From Clostridia bacterium (GTDB lineage: Bacteria > Bacillota_A > Clostridia > Christensenellales > Aristaeellaceae): 30,658 nt of DNA. Where the stretch lies: contig JAFWUC010000059.1 in NCBI GenBank assembly GCA_017518705.1, positions 1 through 30,658 on the forward strand, in the 5' to 3' direction. Every line of letters begins with the position of its first letter. The stretch's first letter is position 1. Shown here in pieces: positions 6,021 through 14,758 of this stretch. The translations under genes were made by a program, and so were the position numbers. Under the pieces are notes generated by a model that saw only the letters and a program-made list of their open reading frames with translations, searched no databases and was not told the origin of the DNA.

Positions 6021-8456
6021 ATGATAGCAAGATGCAACGAGCACGGCAACCGGGCGCTGGAGTACGCCCAGCGGGAAGCTGCCATGATGGGCAGGGCGTA
6101 CATAGGTACGGAGCACCTGCTTTTGGGCGTGCTGAACGACCCGGGCAAAGCATCCATTGTGCTGGAAGGAATATCCCTTGAGGATGCCAGAAGCGAGATA
6201 ATCCAGCTGGTGGGCAAGGGCGACGACAAGGTGGAGCCGGGCAATCTGTCCTACACCATCCGTTCCAAAACCGTGATGGAGGCCAGTGCCCGGGAGGCCA
6301 GGGAACTGGGTCAGGATTACATAGATACCGAGCATATCCTTTTGGCGCTCATGCGCGAGAGGGCGGGCGTAGCTGCGCATACGCTGGTAAGGATGGGTAT
6401 CGACCTCAACAAAGCCCGCGAAGAACTGATAAACGCACTGGGCGGCAAAAAACCCAGGCAGTACGCGGGCATAGACGACAACAGGGCGCAGGGCGGCGGA
6501 AAGACGCCCATGCTGGACAAGTATGCCCGGGATCTGGTGCAGGAAGCGCTGGCCGGAAAACTGGATCCGGTCATCGGCCGCGAATCGGAGATGGAGCGCA
6601 TCATCCAGATACTCTCCCGCCGGACCAAGAACAATCCCGTGCTGATCGGCGAACCCGGCGTGGGCAAAAGCTCCATAGCGGAAGGGCTTGCCCAAAGGAT
6701 CGCCGAGGGCTGCATCCCGGAAATACTTAACGGCACCCGCATCATGTCCCTGGACATTCCCGGGATGCTGGCGGGCGCGAAGTACCGCGGCGAATTCGAG
6801 GAACGCGTCAAGAGCATGATAACCGAGGTCAAGGAAGCCGGCAACATCATCCTCTTCATTGACGAAATGCATACCATGGTAGGCGCGGGCGCCGGAGAAA
6901 GCTCAATAGACGCAGCGGCCATAATGAAGCCGGCGCTGTCCAACGGAGACATCCGCTGCATAGGCGCCACGACGCTCAGGGAATACCACAAGTACATAGA
7001 GAAGGACGCGGCGCTGGAAAGGCGTTTTCAGCCCGTCAACGTGGGCGAACCCGGGCTGGACGAGAGCATAGAGATCCTTAAAGGCCTGAGGGAAAGGTAC
7101 GAAAACCACCATCACGTCAAGATCACGGACGACGCGCTGGAAGCGGCGGTGAGGCTGAGCGACAGGTATATCTCGGACCGTTTCCTGCCCGACAAAGCCA
7201 TAGACCTGGTGGATGAGGCGGCTTCAAGAGTGAGGGTCAGGACGTTCCTTGCTCCGCCGGATATGCTGGAACAGCAGAAAAAGCTGGAGGAACTCGACGA
7301 GGAGATCCGCCGGGCGGTATTCGACGAGAACTTCGAGCGGGCGGCAGACCTGAGGGACAGCAAAAAAAACCTGACCAACGAGATGGAAGAACTCAAAAAA
7401 GACTGGGAGACCCGCCGTACCCAGAAAGTGGAGACGGTGAACGAGGACGAGATCACCCAGGTCGTCAGTCAGTGGACGGGCATACCCGTGTCCCGCATGA
7501 CCCAGGACGAGGCGGAGCGGCTCCTAAATATGGAAGAGATACTGCACCGCCGCGTGGTGGGGCAGGATGAAGCGATAAAAGCCGTGAGCAAGGCGGTGCG
7601 CAGGGCGCGGGCGGGCCTGAAGGATCCCAGGCGCCCCATAGGCTCGTTCATTTTCCTGGGCCCAACGGGCGTGGGAAAGACGGAGCTTTGCAAGGCGCTG
7701 GGCGAAGCGCTGTTCGGGGATGAGGACGCGCTGATACGCGTGGATATGAGCGAGTACATGGAAAAATACTCCGTGTCCCGTCTGATCGGCTCTCCGCCGG
7801 GCTATGTGGGCTACGACGAGGGCGGGCAGCTGACAGAACGCGTGAGGCGCAAGCCATACAGCGTGCTGCTGTTCGACGAGGTCGAAAAGGCGCATCCGGA
7901 TGTGTTCAATATCCTGCTGCAGGTGCTTGAGGACGGACGGCTCACAGACGGCCAGGGCCGTGTGGTAGACTTTAAAAACTGCATAATCGTCATGACTTCC
8001 AATGCGGGCGCCCACAAGATAGGCACGCGCAGATCCATGGGGTTCGGCAGCACCACCGACGGGGAAAAGACCTATGAGGACATGAAAGAGACCCTTATGG
8101 GCGAAGTCAAAAAGCTGTTCAGGCCCGAGTTCGTGAACCGCGTGGACGAGATAATCGTGTTCCACGCCCTGGAGAAAGAGGACATTGACAAGATCGCTCT
8201 GCACATGATGAACGACGTGGCCAAGCGCATAAAGGAGCGTGGCATCGAGCTGGAGGTGACCAGCGAGGCGGCTCAGGTGGCGGCAAAGGCGGGATACGAT
8301 CTGCAGTACGGTGCAAGACCCCTGCGCAGGGCCATCCAAAGGCTGGTGGAAGATGCGCTGAGCGAAGAGATCCTGTCCGGGAATATCCAGCTGGGCCAGA
8401 GGGTAAGGATGCTGCCGGATGGCGACAAATTAAGATTCGTGCATACCGAAGTGTGA
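6021..8456 (+). CDS. clpC: AAA+ unfoldase ClpC
   Basis: 811 residues, full length. ClpC is a hexameric ATPase that unfolds proteins and feeds them to ClpP. The double Clp-N domain occupies about 1-145. The first AAA module has Walker A GEPGVGKS (210-217) and Walker B LFIDEM. A UVR-containing middle domain lies near 425-455. The second module has GPTGVGKT (547-554), and LEYGARPLRR-like LQYGARPLRRAIQ is near the end. E31 and E104, in IGTEH and IDTEH, match the two glutamates that bind phosphoarginine in Bacillus ClpC, although the neighbouring T7-equivalent is N6. It is the last gene of the CtsR operon, 14 bases after mcsB. Confidence 0.97.
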   Translation: MIARCNEHGNRALEYAQREAAMMGRAYIGTEHLLLGVLNDPGKASIVLEGISLEDARSEIIQLVGKGDDKVEPGNLSYTIRSKTVMEASAREARELGQDYIDTEHILLALMRERAGVAAHTLVRMGIDLNKAREELINALGGKKPRQYAGIDDNRAQGGGKTPMLDKYARDLVQEALAGKLDPVIGRESEMERIIQILSRRTKNNPVLIGEPGVGKSSIAEGLAQRIAEGCIPEILNGTRIMSLDIPGMLAGAKYRGEFEERVKSMITEVKEAGNIILFIDEMHTMVGAGAGESSIDAAAIMKPALSNGDIRCIGATTLREYHKYIEKDAALERRFQPVNVGEPGLDESIEILKGLRERYENHHHVKITDDALEAAVRLSDRYISDRFLPDKAIDLVDEAASRVRVRTFLAPPDMLEQQKKLEELDEEIRRAVFDENFERAADLRDSKKNLTNEMEELKKDWETRRTQKVETVNEDEITQVVSQWTGIPVSRMTQDEAERLLNMEEILHRRVVGQDEAIKAVSKAVRRARAGLKDPRRPIGSFIFLGPTGVGKTELCKALGEALFGDEDALIRVDMSEYMEKYSVSRLIGSPPGYVGYDEGGQLTERVRRKPYSVLLFDEVEKAHPDVFNILLQVLEDGRLTDGQGRVVDFKNCIIVMTSNAGAHKIGTRRSMGFGSTTDGEKTYEDMKETLMGEVKKLFRPEFVNRVDEIIVFHALEKEDIDKIALHMMNDVAKRIKERGIELEVTSEAAQVAAKAGYDLQYGARPLRRAIQRLVEDALSEEILSGNIQLGQRVRMLPDGDKLRFVHTEV

Positions 8457-8468
8457 TCGGAGGCGGAT

Positions 8469-9671
8469 ATGAAAATCATTGGCAGCGTGTACAAGATCGG
8501 CCACGGGCCTTCATCGTCCCATACGGTAGGTCCGTATCGCGCGGCGGTGATGTTCGGGCAGCGCTATCCGGACGCGGATGAGTTCAGGGTCACGCTGTAC
8601 GGCTCCCTGGCGCTTACGGGCGAGGGCCACTCCACCGCAAAGGCGATAATGTCCGCGCTGCCAAACGCCAAAGTGAAGAGCGACCGCCGCACCAGGAAAC
8701 TGCCCCATCCGAACACCATGCTGTTTGAGGCGGTGAAGGACGGCCGGGTGATAAAAAGCCAGAAGGTCATGTCGGTAGGCGGCGGACAGGTGAAGCTGGA
8801 AGGGGAGAGCTCCCGGGACGAGGACGATATCTACGAACTGGAGAGTTTCGGCGCCATAGCGGAATACTGCCGCGAAAAGGGGCTCACGCTCAACCAGTAT
8901 ATCGCCATGAAGGAGCCTGAACTCAAGGAACACCTGCGGGTGATCTGGCAGGCGATGCGCCGGGAAGTGGAAGAAGGCCTGAAGCGCGAGGGAGAACTGC
9001 CCGGTGAACTGCACCTGAAACGGAAGGCGAAGCTGCTCTACGAAAAACGCTGTTACAACGAGAGCGCGGACGTTACCATGAACCGGCTGGTGGCGGCTTA
9101 TGCCTATGCGGCCAGCGAGCAGAACGCGTCGGAAGCGATCGTCGTGACCGCGCCCACCTGCGGCGCGTGCGGCGTGATACCGGCTGTGTTTTACTACATG
9201 CAGAACGACCGGGGCTTTCCGGAGGAGGAGATCCTGGACGCGCTGGCGGTGGCGGGGCTGCTGGGAAACCTGATACGCACCAACGCGTCTATCTCCGGCG
9301 CGGAATGCGGCTGCCAGGCGGAGATCGGCTCCGCGTGCTCTATGGCCGCGGGCGGGCTTGCGGCGCTGTACAAGCTCTCCACGGACCAGATCGAGTACGC
9401 GGCGGAGATCGCCATGGAGCATAACCTGGGCCTCACCTGCGACCCCATTTGCGGCCTGGTGCAGATACCCTGCATCGAGCGCAACGCGGTCGCCGCAATG
9501 AGGGCCATGAGCGCAGTGAATCTGTCCAGATTCCTGTTTCAGACGCGCAAGATATCTTTTGACGAAGTCATTTCCACAATGTACCGTACCGGGAAAGACA
9601 TGAACGTGAAATACCGCGAGACCTCCCACGGGGGCCTGGCGGAGATGTACCACTCAAAAACGGACGCATAA
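8469..9671 (+). CDS. sdaA: L-serine dehydratase, iron-sulfur, single chain
   Basis: 400 residues. It converts L-serine to pyruvate and ammonia with a [4Fe-4S] cluster. The N-terminal beta domain has KIGHGPSSSHTVGPYRAA, LYGSLALTGEGHST and SVGGGQV. The alpha domain has TAPTCGACGVIPAV (C near 231), SGAECGCQAEIGSACSMAAGG and TCDPICGLVQIPCIERNA, which supply the cluster cysteines and active site. Beta and alpha are fused as in E. coli SdaA, but the chain is shorter than the 454 residues there. It starts 12 bases after clpC with GGAGG at about 8459, so it may read through from the heat-shock operon. A strong terminator follows. Confidence 0.93.
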   Translation: MKIIGSVYKIGHGPSSSHTVGPYRAAVMFGQRYPDADEFRVTLYGSLALTGEGHSTAKAIMSALPNAKVKSDRRTRKLPHPNTMLFEAVKDGRVIKSQKVMSVGGGQVKLEGESSRDEDDIYELESFGAIAEYCREKGLTLNQYIAMKEPELKEHLRVIWQAMRREVEEGLKREGELPGELHLKRKAKLLYEKRCYNESADVTMNRLVAAYAYAASEQNASEAIVVTAPTCGACGVIPAVFYYMQNDRGFPEEEILDALAVAGLLGNLIRTNASISGAECGCQAEIGSACSMAAGGLAALYKLSTDQIEYAAEIAMEHNLGLTCDPICGLVQIPCIERNAVAAMRAMSAVNLSRFLFQTRKISFDEVISTMYRTGKDMNVKYRETSHGGLAEMYHSKTDA

Positions 9672-9689
9672 AGACGACACAGACCAAAC

Positions 9690-9713
9690 AGACCGCTTCG
9701 GCGGTCTTTTTTT
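9690..9713 (+). terminator. Intrinsic terminator after sdaA
   Basis: GACCGC (9691-9696), the very stable TTCG loop, GCGGTC (9701-9706) and seven T. A9690 adds a pair with the first T. Confidence 0.92.
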
Positions 9714-9723
9714 ATGCACAGAT

Positions 9724-9835
9724 TTTTCCACAGGCGAAAAAACGAAGCGGTCGGACTGACGAACGGAAGAGGCCGAGCGGGCGGATTTTTATCCACAAAA
9801 AAACAAATTTATCCACAAACGCCTCTTGTGGAAAA
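9724..9835. promoter_or_regulatory. Cluster of DnaA-box-like motifs
   Basis: Perfect TTATCCACA occurs at 9789-9797 and 9809-9817, exactly 20 bases apart and in the same direction. One-mismatch TTTTCCACA occurs at 9724-9732 and, on the minus strand, at 9827-9835. TTATCCACA is the consensus DnaA-binding 9-mer in E. coli and B. subtilis. DnaA binding itself is inferred. Confidence 0.55.
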
Positions 9836-9897
9836 CCATCTATTTTCCGGAATACAATATTTTTTTATGCAATTAACACAGAATTAACATATCGATG

Positions 9898-9943
9898 CGT
9901 GGAAATACGGGGAAATATCTTCCACAAATGTGGAAATTTGTGG
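9898..9943 (+). promoter_or_regulatory. Phased GTGG boxes, possible MraZ operator
   Basis: Boxes CGTGG (9898), CGGGG (9908), TGTGG (9929) and TGTGG (9939) form two pairs, each with a ten-base repeat period and an AAAT spacer. Known MraZ operators are short G-rich direct repeats (TGGGN in E. coli) with a ten-base period in front of mraZ. The last box also forms the extended -10 region, so it may have another reason to exist. Confidence 0.45.
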
Positions 9944-9949
9944 TATAAT
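9920..9949 (+). promoter_or_regulatory. mraZ promoter
   Basis: Perfect TATAAT at 9944-9949 preceded by TGG (extended -10). The -35 is weak: TTCCAC at 9920-9925, with an 18-base spacer. It lies about 30 bases before the mraZ start. Confidence 0.6.
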
Positions 9950-9980
9950 ATTCCACACAAAGAAGGGAGGAGGGAGCTTG

Positions 9981-10472
9981 ATGTCGGAATTCAGCGGTAG
10001 AAGTTTTCTGACGGTGGACTCCAAGGGCAGGCTTTTCCTTCCGCAGGGGTACAGAGATCTGCTTGGGGAAAACTTCGTGATTTCCCTGTCGGAGGATCTG
10101 AAGACCCCGGCTTTTTATACTGCCCGGGACTGGGAGAAGAAGAGCGAGCTCCTGAGGCGCATCCCGCAAACAGACAGGAGGGCGCACGGGCTGCTCAGGA
10201 TGATCTTCTCATCCACATTCCCGGATTACAACACCGACGCCCAAGGCCGCGTGCTCATCCCGCAGGCGCTGCGCCAGGCTTACGGCCTGAACGAGGGCAG
10301 CGAAGCGGTGCTGGCAGGCGTGGGAGCCACGCTGGAGATCTGGAACGCCCAGGCGTTCAACGCCAGCCTCTCCGCCCTTGACGGCGAAAACGCCGGAGAA
10401 GCGCTGGACTACGTATACGACACATATTTTTCCACAGGCATTCAGGTTAGCAAAGGAGACGGGGAAGCATGA
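9981..10472 (+). CDS. mraZ: Transcriptional regulator MraZ
   Basis: 163 residues from ATG 9981, with a GGGAGGAGGGA site just upstream; TTG 9978 is an alternative. MraZ is a ring-forming DNA-binding protein that controls the division and cell-wall cluster it heads. It has the two AbrB-like halves, each with the signature DxxGR: DSKGRLFLP near the N-terminus and DAQGRVLIP in the second half. The C-terminal tail beyond residue 140 is longer than in many homologues (about 143-150 residues). The gene overlaps the next by four bases. RsmH (MraW) normally follows mraZ directly; here it is missing. Confidence 0.93.
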   Translation: MSEFSGRSFLTVDSKGRLFLPQGYRDLLGENFVISLSEDLKTPAFYTARDWEKKSELLRRIPQTDRRAHGLLRMIFSSTFPDYNTDAQGRVLIPQALRQAYGLNEGSEAVLAGVGATLEIWNAQAFNASLSALDGENAGEALDYVYDTYFSTGIQVSKGDGEA

Positions 10473-10906
10473 GCCAGAGAAGGATAAACGGCCAGGGGAC
10501 CAGGCCGTATGTCTGGAATGACAGCGTAAGGCGCACCCGTGCCGCGGGCAACAGGATGTCTGCGTCCGCCAGAGCCGCCCGGGAGGCGAAGCTCAGGAAA
10601 GAAAGACAGAAGAGGACCATGGCTTTCTGTTCCGCCGCCGTCCTGTTCGTCGGGGTAGTGGTCTGGTTTGCACTGGTGTGGTCCCGCAGCGCGAGTCTGG
10701 AGGGACAGCTGGCGGCGGCTGTGGAAAAAAGGCAGGAACTCAGCGAGACCATAGAGCGCAAAAACCTGATACTCGAAAACGAAAAATCCAATCGCGTCAT
10801 ATGCCAGGTCGCCGAGGAGAAGCTGTATATGCAGCGTCCCGCGGCGGTAAAGACGGTAAGCATATACCTGCCTCAGCGCGCAGGCAGCCAGACTGCCGGA
10901 AGGTAA
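10469..10906 (+). CDS. ftsL: FtsL/DivIC-like septum protein
   Basis: 145 residues in the position of ftsL. A basic cytoplasmic N-terminus of about 50 residues is followed by one membrane segment (about 50-71), a coiled coil (about 75-107) and a tail VICQVAEEKLYMQRPAA, which resembles the short motif after the coiled coil in FtsL and DivIC. These small bitopic proteins form a trimer with DivIB/FtsQ and regulate the septal synthase. The sequence family is poorly conserved, so the call rests on topology and context. DivIC is the main alternative. It starts inside the mraZ stop (ATGA). Confidence 0.75.
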   Translation: MSQRRINGQGTRPYVWNDSVRRTRAAGNRMSASARAAREAKLRKERQKRTMAFCSAAVLFVGVVVWFALVWSRSASLEGQLAAAVEKRQELSETIERKNLILENEKSNRVICQVAEEKLYMQRPAAVKTVSIYLPQRAGSQTAGR

Positions 10907-10918
10907 GAAAGAGGGACT

Positions 10919-12364
10919 ATGAAACTCAGAGAGCTTGCGGCGGGGCTGCCCTTCCCGTATGAAATAACAGGCGACGAAAACACTGAAATATCGGACGTTT
11001 GCACGGACACAAGGAGGCTGACAAAGGGCAGCCTGTTTGTGTGTGTAAAGGGACTTAAGACGGATTCCCATCTGCTTGCGCCGCAGGCCGAGCAGGCGGG
11101 CGCCGCCGCGCTGGTGACCGAGAGGAAACTGGACACGGCGCTGCCACAGATCCTGGTAAAGTCCACACGCGAGGCGCTCAGCTACCTGGCGGCAACTTTC
11201 TACGGATATCCTGCCAGAGAGCTCAAACTGGTGGGCATAACGGGCACCAAGGGCAAGACCACGACCTCCTTCCTGCTCAAGAGCATACTGGAAGCGGCGG
11301 GACACAAGACAGGTCTCATCGGCACCGTATGCGTGCTTATCGGCGACAGGGAGTACGAAGCGGGCCTCACCACGCCCGATCCCATAGAGTTCCAGAAGAT
11401 ACTGTCCCGCATGAGGGAAGCGGGAATTGAATATGTGATAATGGAAGTCTCCGCCCATGCGCTGGACATGCACCGCATAGACGGCACCCGTTTTGAGGCG
11501 GCAGCGTTCACCAATCTTTCTCAGGATCACCTGGACTATTCCGTCACGATGGAAAACTACCTTGACGCCAAGCTCAAGATAATCCCCATGACCGACAACA
11601 TGGTGGTGAACGTGGACGACGCCAGGGTCAGGCATGCGGTCGAAGCGCTGGGCGTAAAGTATCTGCCCGTAGGGATAAGGGAAAAAGCCAACACATACGC
11701 CAAGGGGATCGAAGTGACGGAAACGGGCGTACGCTTCCTTCTGACATTCCACAAGCGTTTCAAGGAAGAGATCAACCTGCGCCTGAGCGGGTTATTCAAC
11801 GTATACAACGCGATGACGGCTGCCGCGCTGGCAGATGCGTGCGGCATCGCGCCGGAGCATATCAAAACGGGACTCGAGGCCATATCCAACGTGCCGGGAC
11901 GGGTCGAACTGCTGGACACGCATACTCCCTACCGGGTGATACTGGACTATGCCCACTCTCCAGACGCGCTGGAAAACGTGCTTAAGTCCTTAAAGCAGTC
12001 CACAAAGAGGAAGCTCATAGCTGTGTTCGGCTGCGGCGGCGACAGGGACAAGACCAAGCGTCCCATCATGGGTGAGATCGGCGGCAGGCTGGCGGATTAC
12101 AGCATCGTCACCAGCGACAACCCCAGGGACGAGGAGCCCATGGAAATAATAAAGGCGATAGAAGCAGGTATCAGCGCGGTAACGCAGAATTATGAGATAA
12201 TAGAAAACCGCAGGGAGGCCATACGCCGTGCGCTTACGATGGCGCAGAGCGGCGACACGGTAGTGCTTGCGGGCAAGGGTCACGAGACTTATCAGGAGAT
12301 CAAAGGCGTAAAGCATCCCTTCGACGAAAAAGAGATAGTCAGGGAACTGCTTAAGGAAATCTGA
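10919..12364 (+). CDS. murE: UDP-MurNAc-tripeptide synthetase MurE (meso-DAP type)
   Basis: 481 residues. It adds the third amino acid to UDP-MurNAc-L-Ala-D-Glu in the cytoplasm using ATP. The N-terminal UDP-binding domain has DVCTDTRRLTKGSLFVCVKG. The ATP loop is GITGTKGKTTTSF (106-118). TTPDPIEFQ and MEVSAHALDMHR follow, then YAHSPDALENVL and FGCGGDRDKTKRP. The substrate motif DNPR at 400-403 is the meso-diaminopimelate signature, so the wall is probably DAP-type and not lysine-type. It sits 12 bases after the ftsL-like gene, where ftsI/spoVD would normally intervene. Confidence 0.96.
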   Translation: MKLRELAAGLPFPYEITGDENTEISDVCTDTRRLTKGSLFVCVKGLKTDSHLLAPQAEQAGAAALVTERKLDTALPQILVKSTREALSYLAATFYGYPARELKLVGITGTKGKTTTSFLLKSILEAAGHKTGLIGTVCVLIGDREYEAGLTTPDPIEFQKILSRMREAGIEYVIMEVSAHALDMHRIDGTRFEAAAFTNLSQDHLDYSVTMENYLDAKLKIIPMTDNMVVNVDDARVRHAVEALGVKYLPVGIREKANTYAKGIEVTETGVRFLLTFHKRFKEEINLRLSGLFNVYNAMTAAALADACGIAPEHIKTGLEAISNVPGRVELLDTHTPYRVILDYAHSPDALENVLKSLKQSTKRKLIAVFGCGGDRDKTKRPIMGEIGGRLADYSIVTSDNPRDEEPMEIIKAIEAGISAVTQNYEIIENRREAIRRALTMAQSGDTVVLAGKGHETYQEIKGVKHPFDEKEIVRELLKEI

Positions 12365-12380
12365 GCAAGGATATCAAATT

Positions 12381-13379
12381 ATGAGATTATTCGTTATCGC
12401 GGCGCTGGCAGCGCTGCTTTGCGCATTATGCGCCCAGTATGTACTTGAGCCTATACTTAAAAGGCTGTCCGCGAGGCAGACGATAAACGAACTGGGACCG
12501 CAGAACCATAAATCAAAGCAGGGCGCGCTGACCATGGGCGGCATGGGTTTTCTGCCCGTGGGCGCGCTGCTTACCATACTGTTTTCACTTATCTGGAAGG
12601 GCGGCATACCCCTTCCTTTGCTGTTTTCAGTGGTATGCATGCTTTTGTTCGGAGCTATAGGTTTCTATGACGATTACCTGAAGGTCGTGCGTCACAGGAG
12701 CGTGGGCCTGAGCGCGAAGCAGAAAATGCTGCTTCAGCTGCTGGCGGCGCTGATAATGACGCTGATCGGGCTTAAGGTCAACATATACGGCGCGAAACTC
12801 AGCCTGCCCTTTACGGACACGAAGCTGGACAGCGCGCTGGTGTATCTGCCTCTGACGCTGTTCGCGTTCGTGGCGGTGGACAACTCCGCCAACCTGCTGG
12901 ACGGCTTGGACGGGCTGTTAAGCTCCAACAGCGTGATCGTGTTCCTTTCAATGACCGTGTTCCTTGCGGCAAACGGGGTAAAGACCGGGAGCGACGCTCT
13001 TTTGTCGCTGGCGCTGTTCGCGCTTATAATGGCCTGCGCGCTGATAGGGTTCCTGGTGTACAACACCAACCCCGCGCGCATGTTCATGGGCGACGTGGGG
13101 TCGCTGGGCATAGGCGGCGCGATTGCGGGCATGGCGGTCGCAAGCGGCTGTATGCTCATGCTGCCGTTTATGCTGGTGACCATGGTGATATCGAGTCTGA
13201 GCGACATACTGCAGCTGCTCTACATGCGCCGCCACAAGGGCCGGAAGCTGTTCAGGATGTCGCCGTACCATCATCACCTGGAACTGGGCGGCATGCCCGA
13301 AACGCGCATCGTGGCGGTATACAACGCAGTTACGCTGGCGGGCTGCGCGCTGGCGCTGATATTGTTTTTAAGGGTGTAA
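12381..13379 (+). CDS. mraY: Phospho-MurNAc-pentapeptide transferase MraY
   Basis: 332 residues with about ten membrane segments. MraY transfers phospho-MurNAc-pentapeptide to undecaprenyl phosphate, making lipid I. Visible signatures are FYDDYLKV (the catalytic aspartate pair), NLLDGLDGL, FMGDVGSLGIGGAIAG and the loop SPYHHHLELGGMPETRIV with the three histidines. The extended N-terminal loop also carries KSKQGALTMGGMGF. MurF, which usually precedes mraY and makes its substrate, is absent from this cluster. Confidence 0.96.
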   Translation: MRLFVIAALAALLCALCAQYVLEPILKRLSARQTINELGPQNHKSKQGALTMGGMGFLPVGALLTILFSLIWKGGIPLPLLFSVVCMLLFGAIGFYDDYLKVVRHRSVGLSAKQKMLLQLLAALIMTLIGLKVNIYGAKLSLPFTDTKLDSALVYLPLTLFAFVAVDNSANLLDGLDGLLSSNSVIVFLSMTVFLAANGVKTGSDALLSLALFALIMACALIGFLVYNTNPARMFMGDVGSLGIGGAIAGMAVASGCMLMLPFMLVTMVISSLSDILQLLYMRRHKGRKLFRMSPYHHHLELGGMPETRIVAVYNAVTLAGCALALILFLRV

Positions 13380-13382
13380 AAT

Positions 13383-14732
13383 ATGAACAGCTTTCTTGTA
13401 TGGGGCATGGCGAAAAGCGGAGTCGCCGCGGCGGGTCTGCTGGCCGGGTCAGGCAAACGCGTGATAATAAACGATCTTAAGACTGCCCGGCAGCTGGGCG
13501 ACAGTCTGGAACCGTTAAAAGGGCTCAGGATCGAAAACCGTCTGGGAGAAAAACCGGAAGGGCTGCTGGAAGGCATCGATACGCTGGTGATCTCTCCCGG
13601 TATCCCGGCGGATCATCCCGTGGCGGTAAAAGCGCGGGAAATGGGCATAGAGGTTATAAGCGAGATAGAGCTGGCATATCGTTTCTCAAAGGGGCTGCTG
13701 GTAGGCGTAACGGGCACCAACGGCAAGACCACCACGACCACTCTGCTGGGTGAGTTTTTGAAGGCATGGGGCAAACGCACCTTTGTTGTGGGCAACATAG
13801 GCGAGCCGTATGCCGCTCACGCGCAGGAGACTGACGAAAACAGCGTGACCGTGTGCGAACTTTCCAGCTTCCAGCTTGAGACCGTGTCCAGCCTGAGACC
13901 CGACATTTCGCTGATCCTCAACCTGACCGAGGACCATTTGAACCGCCACAAGACCATGGAGAACTACGCCCGCATAAAGGAACGGATCTTTATGAACCAG
14001 GCGGGCAACGACGTGTGCGTGCTGAACTATGACGACCCGGTCACGCGGGAAATGGCGAAACGCGTAAACTGCCGAGTACTGTTTTTCTCCAGACGCGAAA
14101 AACTCAGTGAAGGCGCGTATGTGAAGGACGGCAAAGCGGTGTTCGCATCGGGCGGCGCCGAAGAAGAAGTAATAGGTACGGAAGAGATACTGCTTCCGGG
14201 CACCCACAACCTGGAAAACGTGCTGGCTGCGGTATGCGCGGCAAAGGCTGTGGGGGTCCCCGGGCAGATCATACGCGAAGTGCTCAGAAGCTTTAAGGGC
14301 GTCGAGCACAGGATAGAACCCGTGAGGGAGCTGGAAGGAGTCAGGTACATAAACGATTCCAAGGGCACCAATCCGGACAGCACCATAAAAGCCGTGGAAG
14401 CCATGACGAGACCGACGGTCATACTGCTGGGCGGCAGTGAAAAGAACTCCGACTACACCCAGATGTGCCGCGTCATAATGGATTCCCCGGTCAAATACGC
14501 GGTGCTCCTGGGAGATACCGGGGAAAAGATAGGCGAAGCGCTCAGAAAAGCGGGCTTTGACGCCTGCGAGTATGTGGGACACGATTTTGAGAAGGCGATA
14601 CTGACGGCGAAAAGCCGCGCGCGGGACGGCTGGAACGTGCTTCTGTCACCCGCATGCGCCAGCTTTGACATGTTCAAAGACTTTGAGCACAGGGGCGAGG
14701 AATTCAAGCGCATAGTCGGCGAGCTGAAATAA
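13383..14732 (+). CDS. murD: UDP-MurNAc-L-Ala:D-Glu ligase MurD
   Basis: 449 residues, the usual length. It adds D-glutamate to UDP-MurNAc-L-alanine in the cytoplasm. VWGMAKSGVAAAGLL forms the N-terminal nucleotide-binding domain. The ATP loop is GVTGTNGKTTTT (from residue 108). SSFQLETV, NLTEDHLNRH, the linker EHRIEPV, NDSKGTNPDST and LLSPACASFDMFKDFEHRG are typical MurD motifs. It follows mraY after three bases. The next usual genes, ftsW/spoVE and murG, are missing, and a hairpin follows instead. Confidence 0.96.
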   Translation: MNSFLVWGMAKSGVAAAGLLAGSGKRVIINDLKTARQLGDSLEPLKGLRIENRLGEKPEGLLEGIDTLVISPGIPADHPVAVKAREMGIEVISEIELAYRFSKGLLVGVTGTNGKTTTTTLLGEFLKAWGKRTFVVGNIGEPYAAHAQETDENSVTVCELSSFQLETVSSLRPDISLILNLTEDHLNRHKTMENYARIKERIFMNQAGNDVCVLNYDDPVTREMAKRVNCRVLFFSRREKLSEGAYVKDGKAVFASGGAEEEVIGTEEILLPGTHNLENVLAAVCAAKAVGVPGQIIREVLRSFKGVEHRIEPVRELEGVRYINDSKGTNPDSTIKAVEAMTRPTVILLGGSEKNSDYTQMCRVIMDSPVKYAVLLGDTGEKIGEALRKAGFDACEYVGHDFEKAILTAKSRARDGWNVLLSPACASFDMFKDFEHRGEEFKRIVGELK

Positions 14733-14758
14733 GCGAAAACTGCAGACGACAAACAAAT

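Larger units (their letters stand above)
9672..9980. other. AT-rich regulatory region between sdaA and mraZ
   Basis: About 309 bases with no plausible gene. In order it holds the sdaA terminator, a GC-richer stretch, a cluster of DnaA-box-like motifs (9724-9835), a very AT-rich block with a run of T (about 9841-9895), phased TGTGG-type boxes, the mraZ -10 box and a purine-rich ribosome site. It is the most motif-dense non-coding stretch of the window. Confidence 0.7.

Noticed and set aside
8511..9653. A 380-codon minus-strand frame opposite sdaA
   Set aside because: It lies fully within a conserved gene, with His/Arg-rich shadow composition.
9672..9980. Replication origin as a firm call
   Set aside because: DnaA-box motifs and AT-rich DNA are present, but dnaA, dnaN, rpmH and gyrB are not nearby and no strand skew could be computed. 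It is kept only as one hypothesis.
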